Positions 1 through 10,538 of a stretch of 64,000 bases of DNA are shown piece after piece. Each line of letters starts with the position of its first letter. Position 1 is the first letter of the stretch. The translations under genes were made by a program, and so were the position numbers. This DNA comes from CAVVEQ01 sp963802095 (GTDB taxonomy: Bacteria; Chloroflexota; Anaerolineae; Anaerolineales; Anaerolineaceae). Location: the NCBI GenBank assembly GCA_963802095.1, contig CAWDHI010000007.1, forward strand, positions 62,001-126,000. The letters run 5' to 3'. The notes beneath the pieces were generated by a model. It had not been told where the DNA came from and did not search any database. It was given only the letters and a program-made list of their open reading frames with translations.

Positions 1-723
1 AGCGGAATAATTGCCGTGATAAACGTGGAAGCGGGGGGTCATTTCCCAGATGGTATTCGCCATCTGGTCGAGGAAGTAGCGGTCGTGCGAGATTGCAACC
101 ACCGCGCCTTTCCAGTTCTTCAGGTAATCCTCCAGCCACTCGATCGCGCCAATATCCAGGTGGTTGGTTGGCTCATCCAGCAGGAGCAGGTCGGGCTCAG
201 ATAGGAGCAGCTTGGCAAGCAGGGCACGGGTGCGCTGCCCGCCGGAAAGCTGCTGCCAGGGGCGGTGCTCATCATGGCGGGTGAAGCCAAGCCCCACCAA
301 AGTCTGGCGGATGCGCAGCTCCAGGGTGTAGCCGCCGCGGATATCATAGTCGTGCTGCAGCCGGCCGTACTCCGCCAAAACTTCCGGATCGCCGCCTCCC
401 AACTGTGCCTCCAGCCGGGCAAGCTCCTGCGCCCGGGTGGTGAGATCGGCAAATGGCAGCAGGCACTCCTCCCAGAGGGTCAGGTTGCTTTCAAAGATGG
501 CTTCCTGTGCCAGGTATCCGATCTGCAGCGAGCGGGATTTCTCCACCCGTCCGCGCGATGGCTCCTCCTGACCCAGGAGCAGGCGGAAGAGGGTCGTCTT
601 GCCCACCCCGTTGGGTCCCACCAGCCCGATGCGGGCGCGGTGCGGGACGCTCAGCGTGATGTGGTCAAAGAGGTCGCGTGGACCGTAGGATTTCCCCAGG
701 TCGATGGTATTCAGAAGCGGCAT
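1..723 (-). CDS. ABC-F family ATPase, N-terminal part (cut by window edge)
   Basis: Soluble ABC-F ATPase of the ribosome-associated type (EttA/Uup/VmlR relatives), with no membrane domain. Reading down from the ATG at 721-723 gives about 241 residues: Walker A GPNGVGKTT near residue 29, the signature LSGGQRTRALLAKLLL, Walker B LLLLDEPTNHLDI and the switch histidine in AISHDRYFLD. The protein opens directly with the nucleotide-binding domain, and the NHLD form of the Walker B region is typical of ABC-F. The linker and second ATPase domain lie outside the window. Such proteins act on the ribosomal E site as translation factors or antibiotic-protection factors. Which of these applies cannot be judged from this half. 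Confidence 0.88.
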   Translation of the reverse strand, partial: MPLLNTIDLGKSYGPRDLFDHITLSVPHRARIGLVGPNGVGKTTLFRLLLGQEEPSRGRVEKSRSLQIGYLAQEAIFESNLTLWEECLLPFADLTTRAQELARLEAQLGGGDPEVLAEYGRLQHDYDIRGGYTLELRIRQTLVGLGFTRHDEHRPWQQLSGGQRTRALLAKLLLSEPDLLLLDEPTNHLDIGAIEWLEDYLKNWKGAVVAISHDRYFLDQMANTIWEMTPRFHVYHGNYSA

Positions 724-783
724 GGAACTGTATCAATTCCCTCGTGGGCAAAGTATATCATCCTGCCTGAGAGGATCGAAAGC

Positions 784-2539
784 TCAGGATTCGTTCAGAC
801 GGTCCACCCGGTTGCGCACCATCCTGAGCGGGACGATGGCGCAGGCAAGGCAGATCGCCCCGCCCACCAGAAGCCCCGCCACTTGCCCGGAATAGGCAGG
901 CAGACCAAGTGCGGGCAGGGCGAGGGCAGGCGCGACCAGGAAGAGAATACTGAACCCCATATAAATAAAGCAGACCAGCGAGCTGAAGCACCCGGTGATG
1001 CCTCCCTGCATCTTGCGTGGATCGGTCCAATCGAAGCGGGCACCCACCACACCGAAGGCTTCCGAGATCGAGGTTGCCCCCGCAAAGCACAGAGCCGACC
1101 GCGAGCATGGAGAATGGCAGGTTCGGGAGCTTGGCTGGCTGCAGGACCGCGAAGGCGAGCAGGAAGATCCAGCCGATCACCACCGGAGGGATCCAGGCGA
1201 CCCAGAATTTGGCGCTGAGCAATTGACCTGCATTCAGGGGGGAGGATTTAAGCATCCAGAAGCTCTTCCCTTCCTGCGAGAAACCCCGCCCGGCAAGGGT
1301 CATCAGCAGGATCCAGCCCACGAATATGGCAATTCCGATATCTGCATAACTGAAACCGGAGGTGATCGCAATATTTACCCATTCCGGCGCATTTCCCTGA
1401 CCGAGCGGCACCCGGGTTCCCTGGCGCAGAATGGCAAACCCGTACATGACCCCCAGGATAAGAGGCGTCATCAGCTGCGAAAGGTTGCGCAGGTCACGGC
1501 GCAGGACACGGAAATCCTTGACGATCACCGCACGGATGGGGGCGGGGATGATGCGGGCAGCCCTTCCAGGCTGCGCGTTGGCGGCTGCTTTCGCCGGGCG
1601 GGTATGTTTCTTTTTCAAAGCGTTGGATTGCACGCGCGCCCAGCCGCTGTAGTAGAGCTTTTCGGCTACCACCAGGGTGATGGCGAAGATCCCCACACTG
1701 AACCCCAGGGTGAGAACCAGGAAAACCACTGCGATTTCCCAGCTGCCTTCCCCCACGCCCACCAATCCCTGACCCGCCCAGGCGAGCGGGGACCAGGGGG
1801 TGTTGAAGCGGGTGAATCCCTGCAACATGGTAGTGACCTGGGATTCGGAAATATCCGGGTTGATCGCGCGGTAAAAATTACCTGATTGCCCGAGTGTGAA
1901 GGAAATGATCCCGGCGAAGAACGCAAGCACCTCCGCCAGCCGGCGGGGGGAAATATACCGGGCGAGCACCATCACCAGCAGGCTGGCCAGGCTGGCAACC
2001 GAAAGGGCAAGCGCGGCGATGACGATCAATGTCATGGGGTAATACAAAAAGTTAAAGCCCAGCGCGGCGCCCAGACCGAAGAGAACCGGAAGAATGAGCA
2101 GGCTGAGAAGCCCGAAATTGGGCAGGATCGCCTGCAGCAATTTGGATACAAATACTGCCCGGATTGGGACGGGCGTGGAGAGCAGAAAATCCATATCTCC
2201 GGAAAGATACAGGGCAGAAAGCAGCACCCCGAAGCTGGTGAGGAAGATGATGAACATGGCAGCCGAGATGAGCATGGTCGGCAGGCTGCGCAGGAAAGGC
2301 ATCGGGTTGCCGATGAAATCTGCGAATTCCTTTGAAAGCAGGAAACCGAGGAGGAAATAGGATCCGACAAATACCCCGACAACAAGGGAAAACAGGAAGA
2401 GATACAGCAGGATGAGCCCGATCTTCTTACCAATTTTTGCGCGTTTAAAACTCCGAATGGAAATAACCAATCGGATGCGCAGCAGCTTCCAGACCGCCGG
2501 GGCGAGGCGCTCATCCACCTTCGCGAGCGGCAGGGTCAT
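784..2539 (-). CDS. ABC-2 type exporter permease (frameshifted near its 3' end)
   Basis: Polytopic membrane protein partnering the ATPase encoded just upstream. Its ATG overlaps the ATPase stop as ATGA, so the two are translationally coupled. It begins MTLPLAKVDERLAP and has many hydrophobic segments, organised as two halves separated by a basic cytoplasmic loop around residues 300-330. The reading frame breaks near 1075-1080, where a run of five G appears to carry one extra base. The second frame then continues naturally through a last helix pair to the end ...VDRLNES at 784. With one G removed, the product is about 585 residues. The substrate is unknown; bacterial relatives export drugs, lipids or peptides. 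The shift is more likely a sequence error than decay, because both halves are well preserved. Confidence 0.8.
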
Positions 2540-3306
2540 TGGAGCACCTCGGCGATCTCGGAATATTCCGCCCCGCCAGTGAGGCTGAGGAAGATATCCT
2601 CCAGGCTTTCGCGGCCGTCGCCACCGGCGCGGAGCTCTTCCATGGTGCCATGCGCCACGAGTTTCCCCTGATTTATGATCCCGATTCGGTCGCACATATG
2701 CTCGGCGATCTCCAGGATGTGCGTGGAAAGCATCACCGCAGCGCCGCGCTCTGCCATCTGGCGCAGGATATCCTTGATCAGCCGGGCGGATTTAGGGTCG
2801 AGTCCGACGGTAGGTTCATCCAGGATGAATACTTTCGGGTCATGCACCAGGGCTGCGGCGATGGAAGTCTTCTGTTTCATGCCGTGGCTGTAGGAATCGG
2901 TGGTATCGTCCGCGGCGGCTGTCAGGTCGAACATTCGCAGCAATTCTTCGGCTCGCCGGTTGATCTGGGCAGGCTCGATATTGTAGAGATCTCCCACGAA
3001 CTGGAGCAATTCGCGCCCGGTGAGCTTGGCATATAGGTTGGGCTCATCGGGAACAAAACCGCTGGTTGCCTTGGCTTCCAATGGTTGGGTTTGGATATCA
3101 TAGCCCGCCACGCGTACTGTCCCCGATGTGGGCTGCAGCAGGCCAACGATGATCTTGAGAGTTGTGGTCTTGCCCGCGCCGTTGGGTCCCAGAAAACCGA
3201 ATATCTCGCCCCCTTTGACGGAGAAGTGCACATCATCCACAGCGACCTTGGTGCCGTAGCGTTTGGTCACATGATCTACTTCGATCAAATTCATCCCATT
3301 TTGCAT
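2536..3306 (-). CDS. ABC transporter ATP-binding protein
   Basis: ATPase subunit of an ABC-2 exporter, 256 residues. Walker A is GPNGAGKTT, the signature is YSHGMKQKTSIAAAL, Walker B is VFILDEPTVGLD and the H-loop is MLSTHILE. The start at 3304-3306 is chosen because a GGAGGG ribosome-binding site lies a few bases upstream. A longer reading frame exists upstream but has no such site and shows no homology. The gene overlaps the downstream permease by four bases. The family (CcmA/DrrA-like) supplies energy for export by the neighbouring permease. Confidence 0.93.
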   Translation of the reverse strand: MQNGMNLIEVDHVTKRYGTKVAVDDVHFSVKGGEIFGFLGPNGAGKTTTLKIIVGLLQPTSGTVRVAGYDIQTQPLEAKATSGFVPDEPNLYAKLTGRELLQFVGDLYNIEPAQINRRAEELLRMFDLTAAADDTTDSYSHGMKQKTSIAAALVHDPKVFILDEPTVGLDPKSARLIKDILRQMAERGAAVMLSTHILEIAEHMCDRIGIINQGKLVAHGTMEELRAGGDGRESLEDIFLSLTGGAEYSEIAEVLQ

Positions 3307-3428
3307 GATTCCCTCCAATATATTTCCATCATGATTATACCGATGAACCCGGGAAAGGGAATTGGATGGGTGACTAATTGACAACTCCGACGAGAGACTT
3401 AAACTGAAGTACAACCCGGGAGGCGCAT

Positions 3429-4245
3429 ATGAAGGATCTCGATTTCAACAAATTATCGGGTGTGGAACGAACCACATTGATGACCCTTTATTGGCGGGGG
3501 ATGGAAAGCGAACAAACCGAGCCGCTTCTCCATGACGACGTGGCTGCCCGGTTGCTGCCCCACCTCGAAGCGGAATTTTCCTACCTGCGAAAATCGAAGG
3601 ACGACCAGCTTTTCAATGTGCTGCGTACGAGGAAATTCGATCGCTGGACCCGCGACTTTATCAACGTCCACCCACGCGGAACGGTGGTGGACCTGGGCTG
3701 CGGGCTGGATGGACGCAGGCAGCGAATCGGCGGGAGCGGAGTGCGTTGGTTCGGGATCGATCTGCCGGAAGTTGTTGAATTCCGGAAAAAGGTCATCCGC
3801 GATCCCGCCGATTACACACTCATCCCCGCGTCGGTGTTGGATTTTGCCTGGATGGACAGGGTGGACCCTGGACGGGGAGCGCCATGCCACATTTCCGCCC
3901 AGGGGCTTCTGCCATATTTCCAGCCAAAGGAGGTGAAGTGCTTGGTTGTGGGGCTGGCGGAGCGGTTCCCGGGCTGCGAGCTGGTCTTTGATGCCATGTC
4001 GCCTTTCATGGTTCGGCTGCATAATCGCCATCGATGGGTGAAGAAAATGAACTTACGGTTTTATTGGGGTCTTAAGCAGGACGAAGGATTGGAGGATTGG
4101 GCGGACGAAATAAAACTCGAGGGATGTTGGCGGTATTTCGACGACCCGGAGCCGCGCATGAAACCCTACCGCTGGATGAAGATCATTCCCGGAGGCGGCG
4201 AAGGGGAACAGGGTGCTGAAATACAGGTTGGGGAGCCAGTATTAG
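3429..4245 (+). CDS. SAM-dependent O-methyltransferase of the leucine carboxyl methyltransferase family (3' frameshift)
   Basis: Class I methyltransferase of the LCM/Tcmp type (PF04072), which methylates carboxyl or hydroxyl groups of small molecules or polyketides. The SAM-binding loop is VVDLGCGLDGR near residue 82, followed by the acidic FGIDLPEVVEFRK segment and a SAQGLLPYF motif equivalent to AEGLLMYL of the family. The start follows a GGAGG site. The annotated frame would run to 4313 with an odd tail. If one G is removed near 4191-4194, the protein instead ends RVLKYRLGSQY at the TAG of 4243-4245, which is the usual family ending. The gene converges on the unknown gene downstream. Confidence 0.78.
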
Positions 4246-5292
4246 GTCGAAAAACTGAACACTCGAATAAGGGATATCGAATAAAAAAACCAACCGTCCT
4301 TTTCCCATGCTGAGCGTATTAAGGGCAAATGAAATCGCTACCATCCTCCACCGGGATCGCCTTCTAACCACCATTTCAAGATTAAAACAATCATCCCCCT
4401 GGACAATTACCGCTCCCTCTCCACGGGTCCCTTGAACACGCAGGGTGAGGAAAACCGATGTGGAATCCATCCAGCTTGAATAATTATTGGTACCCAGCGC
4501 GGGGCGGATCTCCAAAATATCTCCGAAGACTTCCCGTATCAAGGAGGATTCCCGTACAACAAAAAGGGCAGCATTATAACGGTCGCCCAGCATTTGGGTA
4601 GCACGCGCGTTGGCGCGCCTTGCGCTGAGCTCTGGCCACAGAACGGGGATGGGGGCAAGGGTAGCGCGGGCTGAGAGAATAATTTAAGAGCGGCGAAGGA
4701 CCACTGATGCCATCGAGCCACCATTCCCCGTTCTTTTCGTAGGGGGTGTAGGCCAGCCCCCGCTCAGCCGGGAAGACGCGAATCTCAGCCAGCCTTCCAT
4801 CGTGAGGGTGAACTGAAGTACACCCACTGCACCCTTCTCCTCTGCTTCCCGCTTGTAACCATAAACATGATCCAGGTACTGCTTTCCTTGCACGCAAGGC
4901 TCCATCGCTGGAATCCGAGAGGTATTCCAGGTGACGCACTGGTAGGATTCCCCATCAGCGGATCGATGAAAAAAGTTGCCGGATGAGAGGATTTGCTGAA
5001 GTGTGATGATTTCCTTGCGACTCAGCGAAGTGCGTGCAAATCCAACGTAGTCCGACTCCCAAAAGAGCACATCCTCCCGGGTTGCGATATATTCCGCTTT
5101 ATCAATTTCGGAGGGATCCACCCGGTTCAACAAAAAGTCCTCACTCGCAAAATCGCGCGGGTAAAGCGGCTTGGTTTCGCGAGCCAGGCTCACCTGCCCG
5201 AGGAGGATCTCCGGAAAATTGATGACGATCGTCTCGATGGTGGGCAGTGCAACCAGGCAGAGACTGATCACAACCATGGAAAGTGAGACCAT
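4183..5292 (-). CDS. Membrane-anchored protein with possible Coa1-like C-terminal domain, split by two frameshifts
   Basis: No confident family. Three overlapping frames (4684-5292, 4574-4939, 4183-4593) read as one protein of about 365 residues if single-base shifts near 4790 and 4590 are corrected. It has an N-terminal membrane anchor (residues 1-30), a central region conserved in no family I recognise, and a C-terminal part with the pattern RYNAALFVVRESSLIREVFG followed by alternating strands. That pattern is reminiscent of the Coa1-like domain seen in small bacterial membrane proteins. The 3' end is uncertain and overlaps the end of the convergent methyltransferase gene. It is the last gene of a three-gene minus-strand cluster with two small membrane proteins, so the three probably work together. 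Confidence 0.5.
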
Positions 5293-5323
5293 CAGCCATA
5301 TCTTTCGAGTTAGACATTTTTCC

Positions 5324-5791
5324 TCAGGATGCTTCGAATGTCGGATGCATTTGACGCCCCGAGAAGTAAGCCTGTACTCTATTCGCCGCCCAATGGCAGC
5401 TGAAGACGGTCAAGCCCATAAAAACACCAAGACCTGCGAATGCCAGCAGAGCCCAGAATTCGGAACCGGATTGGTAAGGCGCGACTGCCAGAAAATAGGG
5501 AGTCAGCCCTGATGCCAATCCGACCACCAGCCCGATAAAAAATAGCTCATTCAACAGGACTCGCTTTGAAAGCCACTCATAGAATAAAACCAATCCCTGA
5601 AGTATGAATAACAGGATACTGACCGGGGCAACCACCGCGAAGGCAACCAGCGGGGCGGGGAAAATGGGTCCGTCCTGGGCCATGTAATACATTAGGGCTA
5701 TTACCGGTGTTACAACCATTCCACCGGTTGCAAGCCCGACACAGGAGAATAAAATCAACAGGAGCCCCTTTTGGATCGCTTGGATGAGCAT
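5324..5791 (-). CDS. Small polytopic membrane protein, function unknown
   Basis: Protein of 155 residues with four hydrophobic segments (about 8-32, 45-68, 80-102 and 110-130) and a short polar tail. No catalytic motif or family signature is visible. A purine-rich AAAGGGGAAA site precedes the ATG at 5789-5791. It lies 16 bases downstream of a second four-helix protein and 31 bases upstream of the anchored protein ending at 4183, so it is the middle gene of a small operon. The reading frame is intact, unlike that of its downstream neighbour. Confidence 0.7.
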   Translation of the reverse strand: MLIQAIQKGLLLILFSCVGLATGGMVVTPVIALMYYMAQDGPIFPAPLVAFAVVAPVSILLFILQGLVLFYEWLSKRVLLNELFFIGLVVGLASGLTPYFLAVAPYQSGSEFWALLAFAGLGVFMGLTVFSCHWAANRVQAYFSGRQMHPTFEAS

Positions 5792-5807
5792 TTCTATTTC
5801 CCCTTTT

Positions 5808-6329
5808 TCATTCTTTATCCGGTATCGCTGTGCTCGGAAAGTTTGTCTCCACGGGTTCAGGGGTTAGATCACTGCGCAGAACCCTGGATACAATGTAGAG
5901 CCAGGGGATCACCAACGATTGCGCCATCCCGGTCAGCCCGGCCGCAAAGATAGCCGTCCAAGCCAGGAAGATATGCAAGGGTTTATCGGATGCGCCGATG
6001 CTGGATAAAATCGTCATGCCAAACCAGAAGGCAAAGAACAATACGGTTGAGAAAACCAACCAAGTAACGGTCCAGGCAGATCTGGGAGACCACACTCGAT
6101 GGTGGAAAGGGAACAACCTTCTCCCGCCCAAGAAAAGAAAGCAGGCAGCTGCAACCGGGGCGATGATCCAAAGGAAATAGGCAGGGATTCCAGGAAAGGA
6201 TTCCGTTGGGCTAAAAATAGCCAGCAAGGCCATGAGGAAGCCGGCAGGCAAAAGGAATAATGCCGGGAGCAGAAAAGCGGCCAGCACCGGAGCGAAGACC
6301 ACAAGGCTGAATTTCGAAGCTTTGTCCAT
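5808..6329 (-). CDS. Small polytopic membrane protein, function unknown
   Basis: Protein of 173 residues with four predicted membrane helices (about 8-40, 48-68, 85-108 and 118-145) and a charged C-terminus ending TAIPDKE. It resembles the next gene in size and topology but not obviously in sequence. It is the first gene of the three-gene minus-strand group running to 4183. I do not recognise a family. Confidence 0.7.
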   Translation of the reverse strand: MDKASKFSLVVFAPVLAAFLLPALFLLPAGFLMALLAIFSPTESFPGIPAYFLWIIAPVAAACFLFLGGRRLFPFHHRVWSPRSAWTVTWLVFSTVLFFAFWFGMTILSSIGASDKPLHIFLAWTAIFAAGLTGMAQSLVIPWLYIVSRVLRSDLTPEPVETNFPSTAIPDKE

Positions 6330-6545
6330 TGCTATCCTTTTATCACCAGAGTCAATCCTGCAACCAGCGAACAGGGGAGAACAAAAAAATCTGTTATGGT
6401 TTTACGTCGGATTGGTTTTCAGAGACTATCTGAAAGCTATCAAAGACAATCAACTCGGTTAACCGTCGCACATTGATAAAACTCGATGGATGCATCGAGG
6501 CAGGGTGGAATTTCACCGGAGGGGATTTTTGCATATATTGAAAAA

Positions 6546-6573
6546 CCCCGGATGGATCGATTATCCTCCGGGG
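6546..6573 (-). terminator. Rho-independent terminator of pheST
   Basis: Arms CCCCGGA (6546-6552) and TCCGGGG (6567-6573) enclose a 14-base loop. Read on the minus strand the stem is followed by TTTTTC. It lies about 45 bases after the pheT stop. Confidence 0.8.
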
Positions 6574-6619
6574 TGTAAAAAACCTGGTTCTGGTGAACAG
6601 TGAAACCTATCCGATTCGT

Positions 6620-9168
6620 TTAACTCCGCAGAGCGGCGTTCAGTTCCCGTTCCAATCGTTTGATGATCTTCTGGCGAACACCTGCCACCTCGCCATCGGT
6701 GAGGGTGCGGTCGGGTGCTTGGTAGGTGATGCTGTAGGCCAGGCTCTTCTTTCCTGCTCCTACCTGCCCACCGCGAAAGACATCGAACAGTCGCACCGAA
6801 CTGACCAACGCGCCACCCGTCTTTCTGATCAGTCCGCAACCGTTCCGGCCGCGATGGATTCCTCCACCACCAGGGCAAGATCCTCGAGCACCGGCGGGAA
6901 ACCGGGCACGCCGCTGGTATCAAACCTGGCAGGGACGAGCGGGAGCAGGGTTTGCAGATCGAACTCCGCGCAGATGACGGCAGCAGTACTCAGGTCGAAC
7001 CGCTCCTGCACCAACGGATGCAGCTCACCAAATATCCCCAAGGCGGGTTTCGCCGGAGAAGACCGCGGCGCACTTGCCGGGGTGGAAGATGGTGCCTTCC
7101 TCGCCCAGTGAATTGGATGGCGGGGATATGAAGTTCCGATAGCATGGTTTCGATCACACCCTTGAGGTCGTAGAAATCCAGCTCGGCCTTCTGGTGGCGG
7201 TCCCAACTCGCGGCATAGGCCCTGCCGGTCATGACGATGGCAAGACGCAGGGGTTCCTCCGGCAGCGGTTCGCCTTCGCGGGGCAGGAAAACGGGTCCGA
7301 TCTCAAAAAGGCACTGGCGCGGGGCGGTGCGGCTGTTGTGTTCGGCGATATCAAGCACGGAAGAAAGCAGGCTGCGGCGAAGGACGGATCGCTCGGGCGT
7401 GAGCGGGTTGCGGACGCCCAGGTAGGGTCCCGGGCGCAGTTTCCAAACCAGGCGGGTTCAGGCGGTCTTCGGTGGAAGGTTCCGTCAGGCGATAGGTGAT
7501 GATCTCCTGCAAGCCAGCCCGCACGAGCGTCGCTGCGCAGCTTTTCCTCGGCGTCGGCGAGCGGTTGCGGGTGAATGGGGGGCATCAGCTCGGCCAGGCG
7601 GGTTGGGGGGATATTATCGAACCCGACCATCCGCGCGATCTCTTCCACGATATCCGCCTTGCCGATCACACCCGGGTGGATATCCAGGCGGTGGGGCGGG
7701 GTCTGGATGGTGAAGGTCTCCCCAACAAGCGCGACCACGAATTCCAACCCTTGAAGCAGGGTGACGATCCGCTCGGGAGGGACTTCCATCCCCAGGCGGC
7801 GGGTGATCTCTGCGTGCGTGATGGTGACCGTGGGATCGATCTCTTTTAGCGGATATTCATCCACCAGCCCCGCGGCGATCTCGCCCCCGCTCCAGGCGGC
7901 GATGCGATCCAGCCCCACGCGCACTCCCAGCTCCGCAAGGGTCGGGTGCACCCCGCGGGCAAAGCGGTAGGCCGCTTCGGAGTTCAGGCGCTGGGCAAAG
8001 ACCGTGCGGCGGGTGCTGACGAAATTCCAGGAAGCTCCTTCCAGAAGCACGTTGGTGGTGGTCTCGGTCACTTCGGATTCCAGCCCGCCCATCACCCCGG
8101 CCAGCGATAGCGCCCCGGCGGTATCGCAGACCAGGACGGTGAAGTCATCAAGCGCTCGTTCGACGTTATCCAGGGTGGTCAGCTTTTCGCCCTTCTGTCG
8201 CCGGGCGGGTGATGATGGTGGGGGCTTTTCCATGGGCGCGCTGCACAAGAACGTCGTAATCGAAGGCGTGCAGTGGCTCGCCCACCTCCAGCATGACGTA
8301 GTTGGTGGCATCCACAATACTGTTGATCGGGCGCATGCCGGCCAGGCGAAGGCGCATCTGGACCTTATAGGGACTGGGTTGGGGCTTGACGCCGCGCACC
8401 AGTCCCAGCACGAAGCGCGGATTGAGCGCTGGTTCGGTGATCTGGATGGTAACTTTTCCCTCCACTGAATCACCTACGGCAGGCACAGTATATACCGGTT
8501 TCCGCAGCGGTTTCCCAAGCAGGGCGGAGAGCTCGCGGGCCACACCCAGCACGCTGGCATCCCTGATCATATTGGGCAGGATGTTGAGGTTGAAGACCGC
8601 GTCGCCCATGTAGTTCATGAGTGGCATGCCAACCGGGGCATCGGCATCCAGGAGAATGACACCCTCGTGTTCCTCAGATATGCCCAGTTCCTTTTCTGAG
8701 CAGACCATCGAGAAGGATTCCACCCCGCGAATGACTGCGCGTTTGAGGGTGGTGAGCACGAGTCCAGCCTGGTGGCCGTCGTAGAGCCGAGCACCTTCAC
8801 GCGCATAGGCGACCTTGATCGGCGCGGGCGATGGACCCTGACCTTTGAATTCATAGAGGTTCGGCGCGCCGGTCAGAATGGTGAGCAGCTCGGGACCGCC
8901 ATCATCCAGTTTGCAGAGCACCAGCCTATCGGCATTAGGGTGCGGCAGCACTTCCAGGATCGCGGCGGTGACGAATTTATCGCGCTCCCAGGTGAGCCCG
9001 GAGATGCGGAAGTCGCGCCGGTCGTGCTCGCCAGGCGGGGTGAAGGGCAGGCCGACCACGGTAATATCCTCGACCTCAAGACCGACCGACAATAAGGCGC
9101 GGGCAACGTCTTCAATGGGAAGGTCTAGATCGACGAATTCCTTTGAACCAGGAAAGTGGTAATTTCAT
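6620..9168 (-). CDS. pheT: Phenylalanyl-tRNA synthetase beta subunit (about six frameshifts)
   Basis: Beta chain of the alpha2-beta2 PheRS that charges tRNA-Phe. The ATG at 9166-9168 overlaps the pheS stop and starts MKLPLSWFK. One extra base near 9145 then breaks the frame, which resumes as the S-V-G-L-E-V-E-D segment. The tRNA-binding OB domain (HPNADRLVLCKLD) follows, then the B3/B4 region, the catalytic-like core (NMIRDASVLGVAREL), the B5 domain (EITRRLGMEVPPERI) and the C-terminal anticodon-binding fold (VSSVRLFDVFRGGQV to LNAALRS). Further shifts lie near 8195, 7510, 7350, 7090-7200 and 6830. The summed length of about 849 residues is normal for the family, and every segment is well conserved. 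This essential gene is therefore probably intact in the organism and mis-sequenced here. Confidence 0.88.
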
Positions 9169-10208
9169 GAGAATTGCTCCAGGAAGCGGATATCGTTACC
9201 GTAGAAATTGCGGATCTCCTCCACGCGGTGGCGCAGCATGGTGATGCGCTCCACCCCCATACCGGCGGCGAACCCGGAATAGATCTCGGGGTCGTAACCG
9301 CCATTCTGCAGCACGGTGGGATGCACCATCCCACAGCCAAGGATCTCCAGCCAGCCGGTCTGGGAGCAGACCCGGCAGCCCTCACCGCCGCAGATGAAGC
9401 ACTCGATCTCCACATCGCCTGAGGGCTCGGTGAAGGGGAAGTAGGAGGGACGGAAGCGCGTGCGCACTTCCGCACCGAACATCCCGTGAGCGAATTCTTG
9501 CAGGGTACCTTTCAGATCGCCAAGAGAAATGTTTTTACCGACAGTAAGCACCTCCACCTGCATCAACTGACTTTCGTGGCGGGCGTCCATCTGCTCGTAG
9601 CGGAAACACATCCCCGGCAGGATGGCGCGGATGGGCTCGGGGCAGAATTGACGCATGACGTGGATCTGGCCAGGGGAGGTGTGCGGCCGGAGCATCACCC
9701 CCGGGGTGGTGGTGTGGAATGTGTCCCACATATCCCGCGCCGGGTGGTAGGGGGGGATGTTGAGCAGGCCGAAATTGAATTCGTCCGTCTCTACCTCGCG
9801 CGATCGGTAGACCTGAAAGCCCATCCCGGAAAATACTTCTATGATCCGGTGAAGGGTCTGGGTGATGGGGTGCAGCCTTCCCACCATGGGTTCACGCCCG
9901 GGGAGGCTGATATCCAGTTTTTCGTTTTCCAGGGAGTTCTGCAAGGCTTCTGATTTAACCCCCGCCTCGCGCTGGGCAAAGGCTTGTTCAAGCTGCTGTT
10001 TCAGCCGGTTGGCGGCCTGCCCAACCAGGGGGCGCATGGCGGCTTCCAACCCAGTGAGATGGGAGAAGATCTCCATCACCGGCGCACTGCGGCCAAGGTT
10101 CTCGGTCTTCCAGCGCTGCAGGTCACTGGCTTCATTGACCTTTGCCAGCGCTTCCAGTGCCTTGCGCCCGATCTCTTCCAGGCGATTGATGGGGTTCTCA
10201 TCTGTCAT
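9165..10208 (-). CDS. pheS: Phenylalanyl-tRNA synthetase alpha subunit
   Basis: Catalytic subunit of PheRS, 347 residues from the ATG at 10206-10208. That start is chosen because GGAGGAC lies eight bases upstream; the extra upstream residues of the open frame lie inside the T-box terminator. An N-terminal coiled-coil arm (1-90) is followed by the class II core. Motif 2 is FRYEQMDARHESQL and motif 3 is GFAAGMGVERITML. The zinc-like CFICGGEGCRVC cluster seen in many bacterial PheS is present. Expression is controlled by the T-box leader upstream, and pheT follows with a four-base overlap. Confidence 0.96.
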   Translation of the reverse strand: MTDENPINRLEEIGRKALEALAKVNEASDLQRWKTENLGRSAPVMEIFSHLTGLEAAMRPLVGQAANRLKQQLEQAFAQREAGVKSEALQNSLENEKLDISLPGREPMVGRLHPITQTLHRIIEVFSGMGFQVYRSREVETDEFNFGLLNIPPYHPARDMWDTFHTTTPGVMLRPHTSPGQIHVMRQFCPEPIRAILPGMCFRYEQMDARHESQLMQVEVLTVGKNISLGDLKGTLQEFAHGMFGAEVRTRFRPSYFPFTEPSGDVEIECFICGGEGCRVCSQTGWLEILGCGMVHPTVLQNGGYDPEIYSGFAAGMGVERITMLRHRVEEIRNFYGNDIRFLEQFS

Positions 10209-10493
10209 GGTTTTGTCCTCCAAAATAAAACATCCCGGCCCAATTTCGGGACGGGATTGATTCCGCGGTACCACCCAAATTGGCTGCGATTGCAGCCCGC
10301 TCGACCCGGATCGATCATTTTTATCCGGCCACGCTTGTAACGCTGCGCCTGCGGACCGGGCTAGTGAACCTTGTTCACCCGGCCGGCTCGGGCGGGAACT
10401 TCAGCCAGGTTACCCCGGGCGGGGGTCTCAATCCATGCCGCCGCCTCCCTGTCGCTTCCGCTGGCCTACTTTCCGCCGTCAGAGCCGTTATGG
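10209..10493 (-). promoter_or_regulatory. T-box leader, phenylalanine specific (pheST)
   Basis: Untranslated leader that senses uncharged tRNA-Phe. On the minus strand it contains the diagnostic T-box GGGTGGTACCGCGG (about 10262-10275). Stem I pairs CGGCTC with GAGCCG and GCCAG with CTGGC. Its specifier loop has AGTA on the 5' side and TGAAG on the 3' side, followed by the codon UUC (complement of 10396-10398), which specifies Phe. The leader ends in a terminator at 10232-10257. The specifier agrees with the downstream synthetase genes. Confidence 0.88.
10232..10257 (-). terminator. T-box attenuator hairpin
   Basis: Arms ATCCCGGCCC and GGGACGGGAT on the plus strand. On the transcribed strand the hairpin is followed by GTTTTATTTT. 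It overlaps the antiterminator segment just after the T-box sequence and ends 23 bases before the pheS start. Confidence 0.8.
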
Positions 10494-10499
10494 ACTGCA

Positions 10500-10527
10500 A
10501 TTATCCTTTAATTGGGGGAACTGTCAA
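10500..10527 (-). promoter_or_regulatory. Sigma-70-type promoter of pheST
   Basis: On the minus strand TTGACA (10522-10527) is followed after 16 bases by GATAAT (10500-10505), a near-consensus promoter. Transcription would begin near 10493, at the base of T-box stem I. Confidence 0.72.
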
Positions 10528-10538
10528 GGAAAGATCCC

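Noticed and set aside
265..1885. Long plus-strand open frames at 265-1218 and 995-1885
   Set aside because: They are antisense to the ABC-F and permease genes, have arginine- and proline-rich or low-complexity translations and no family motifs; the minus strand explains the sequence.
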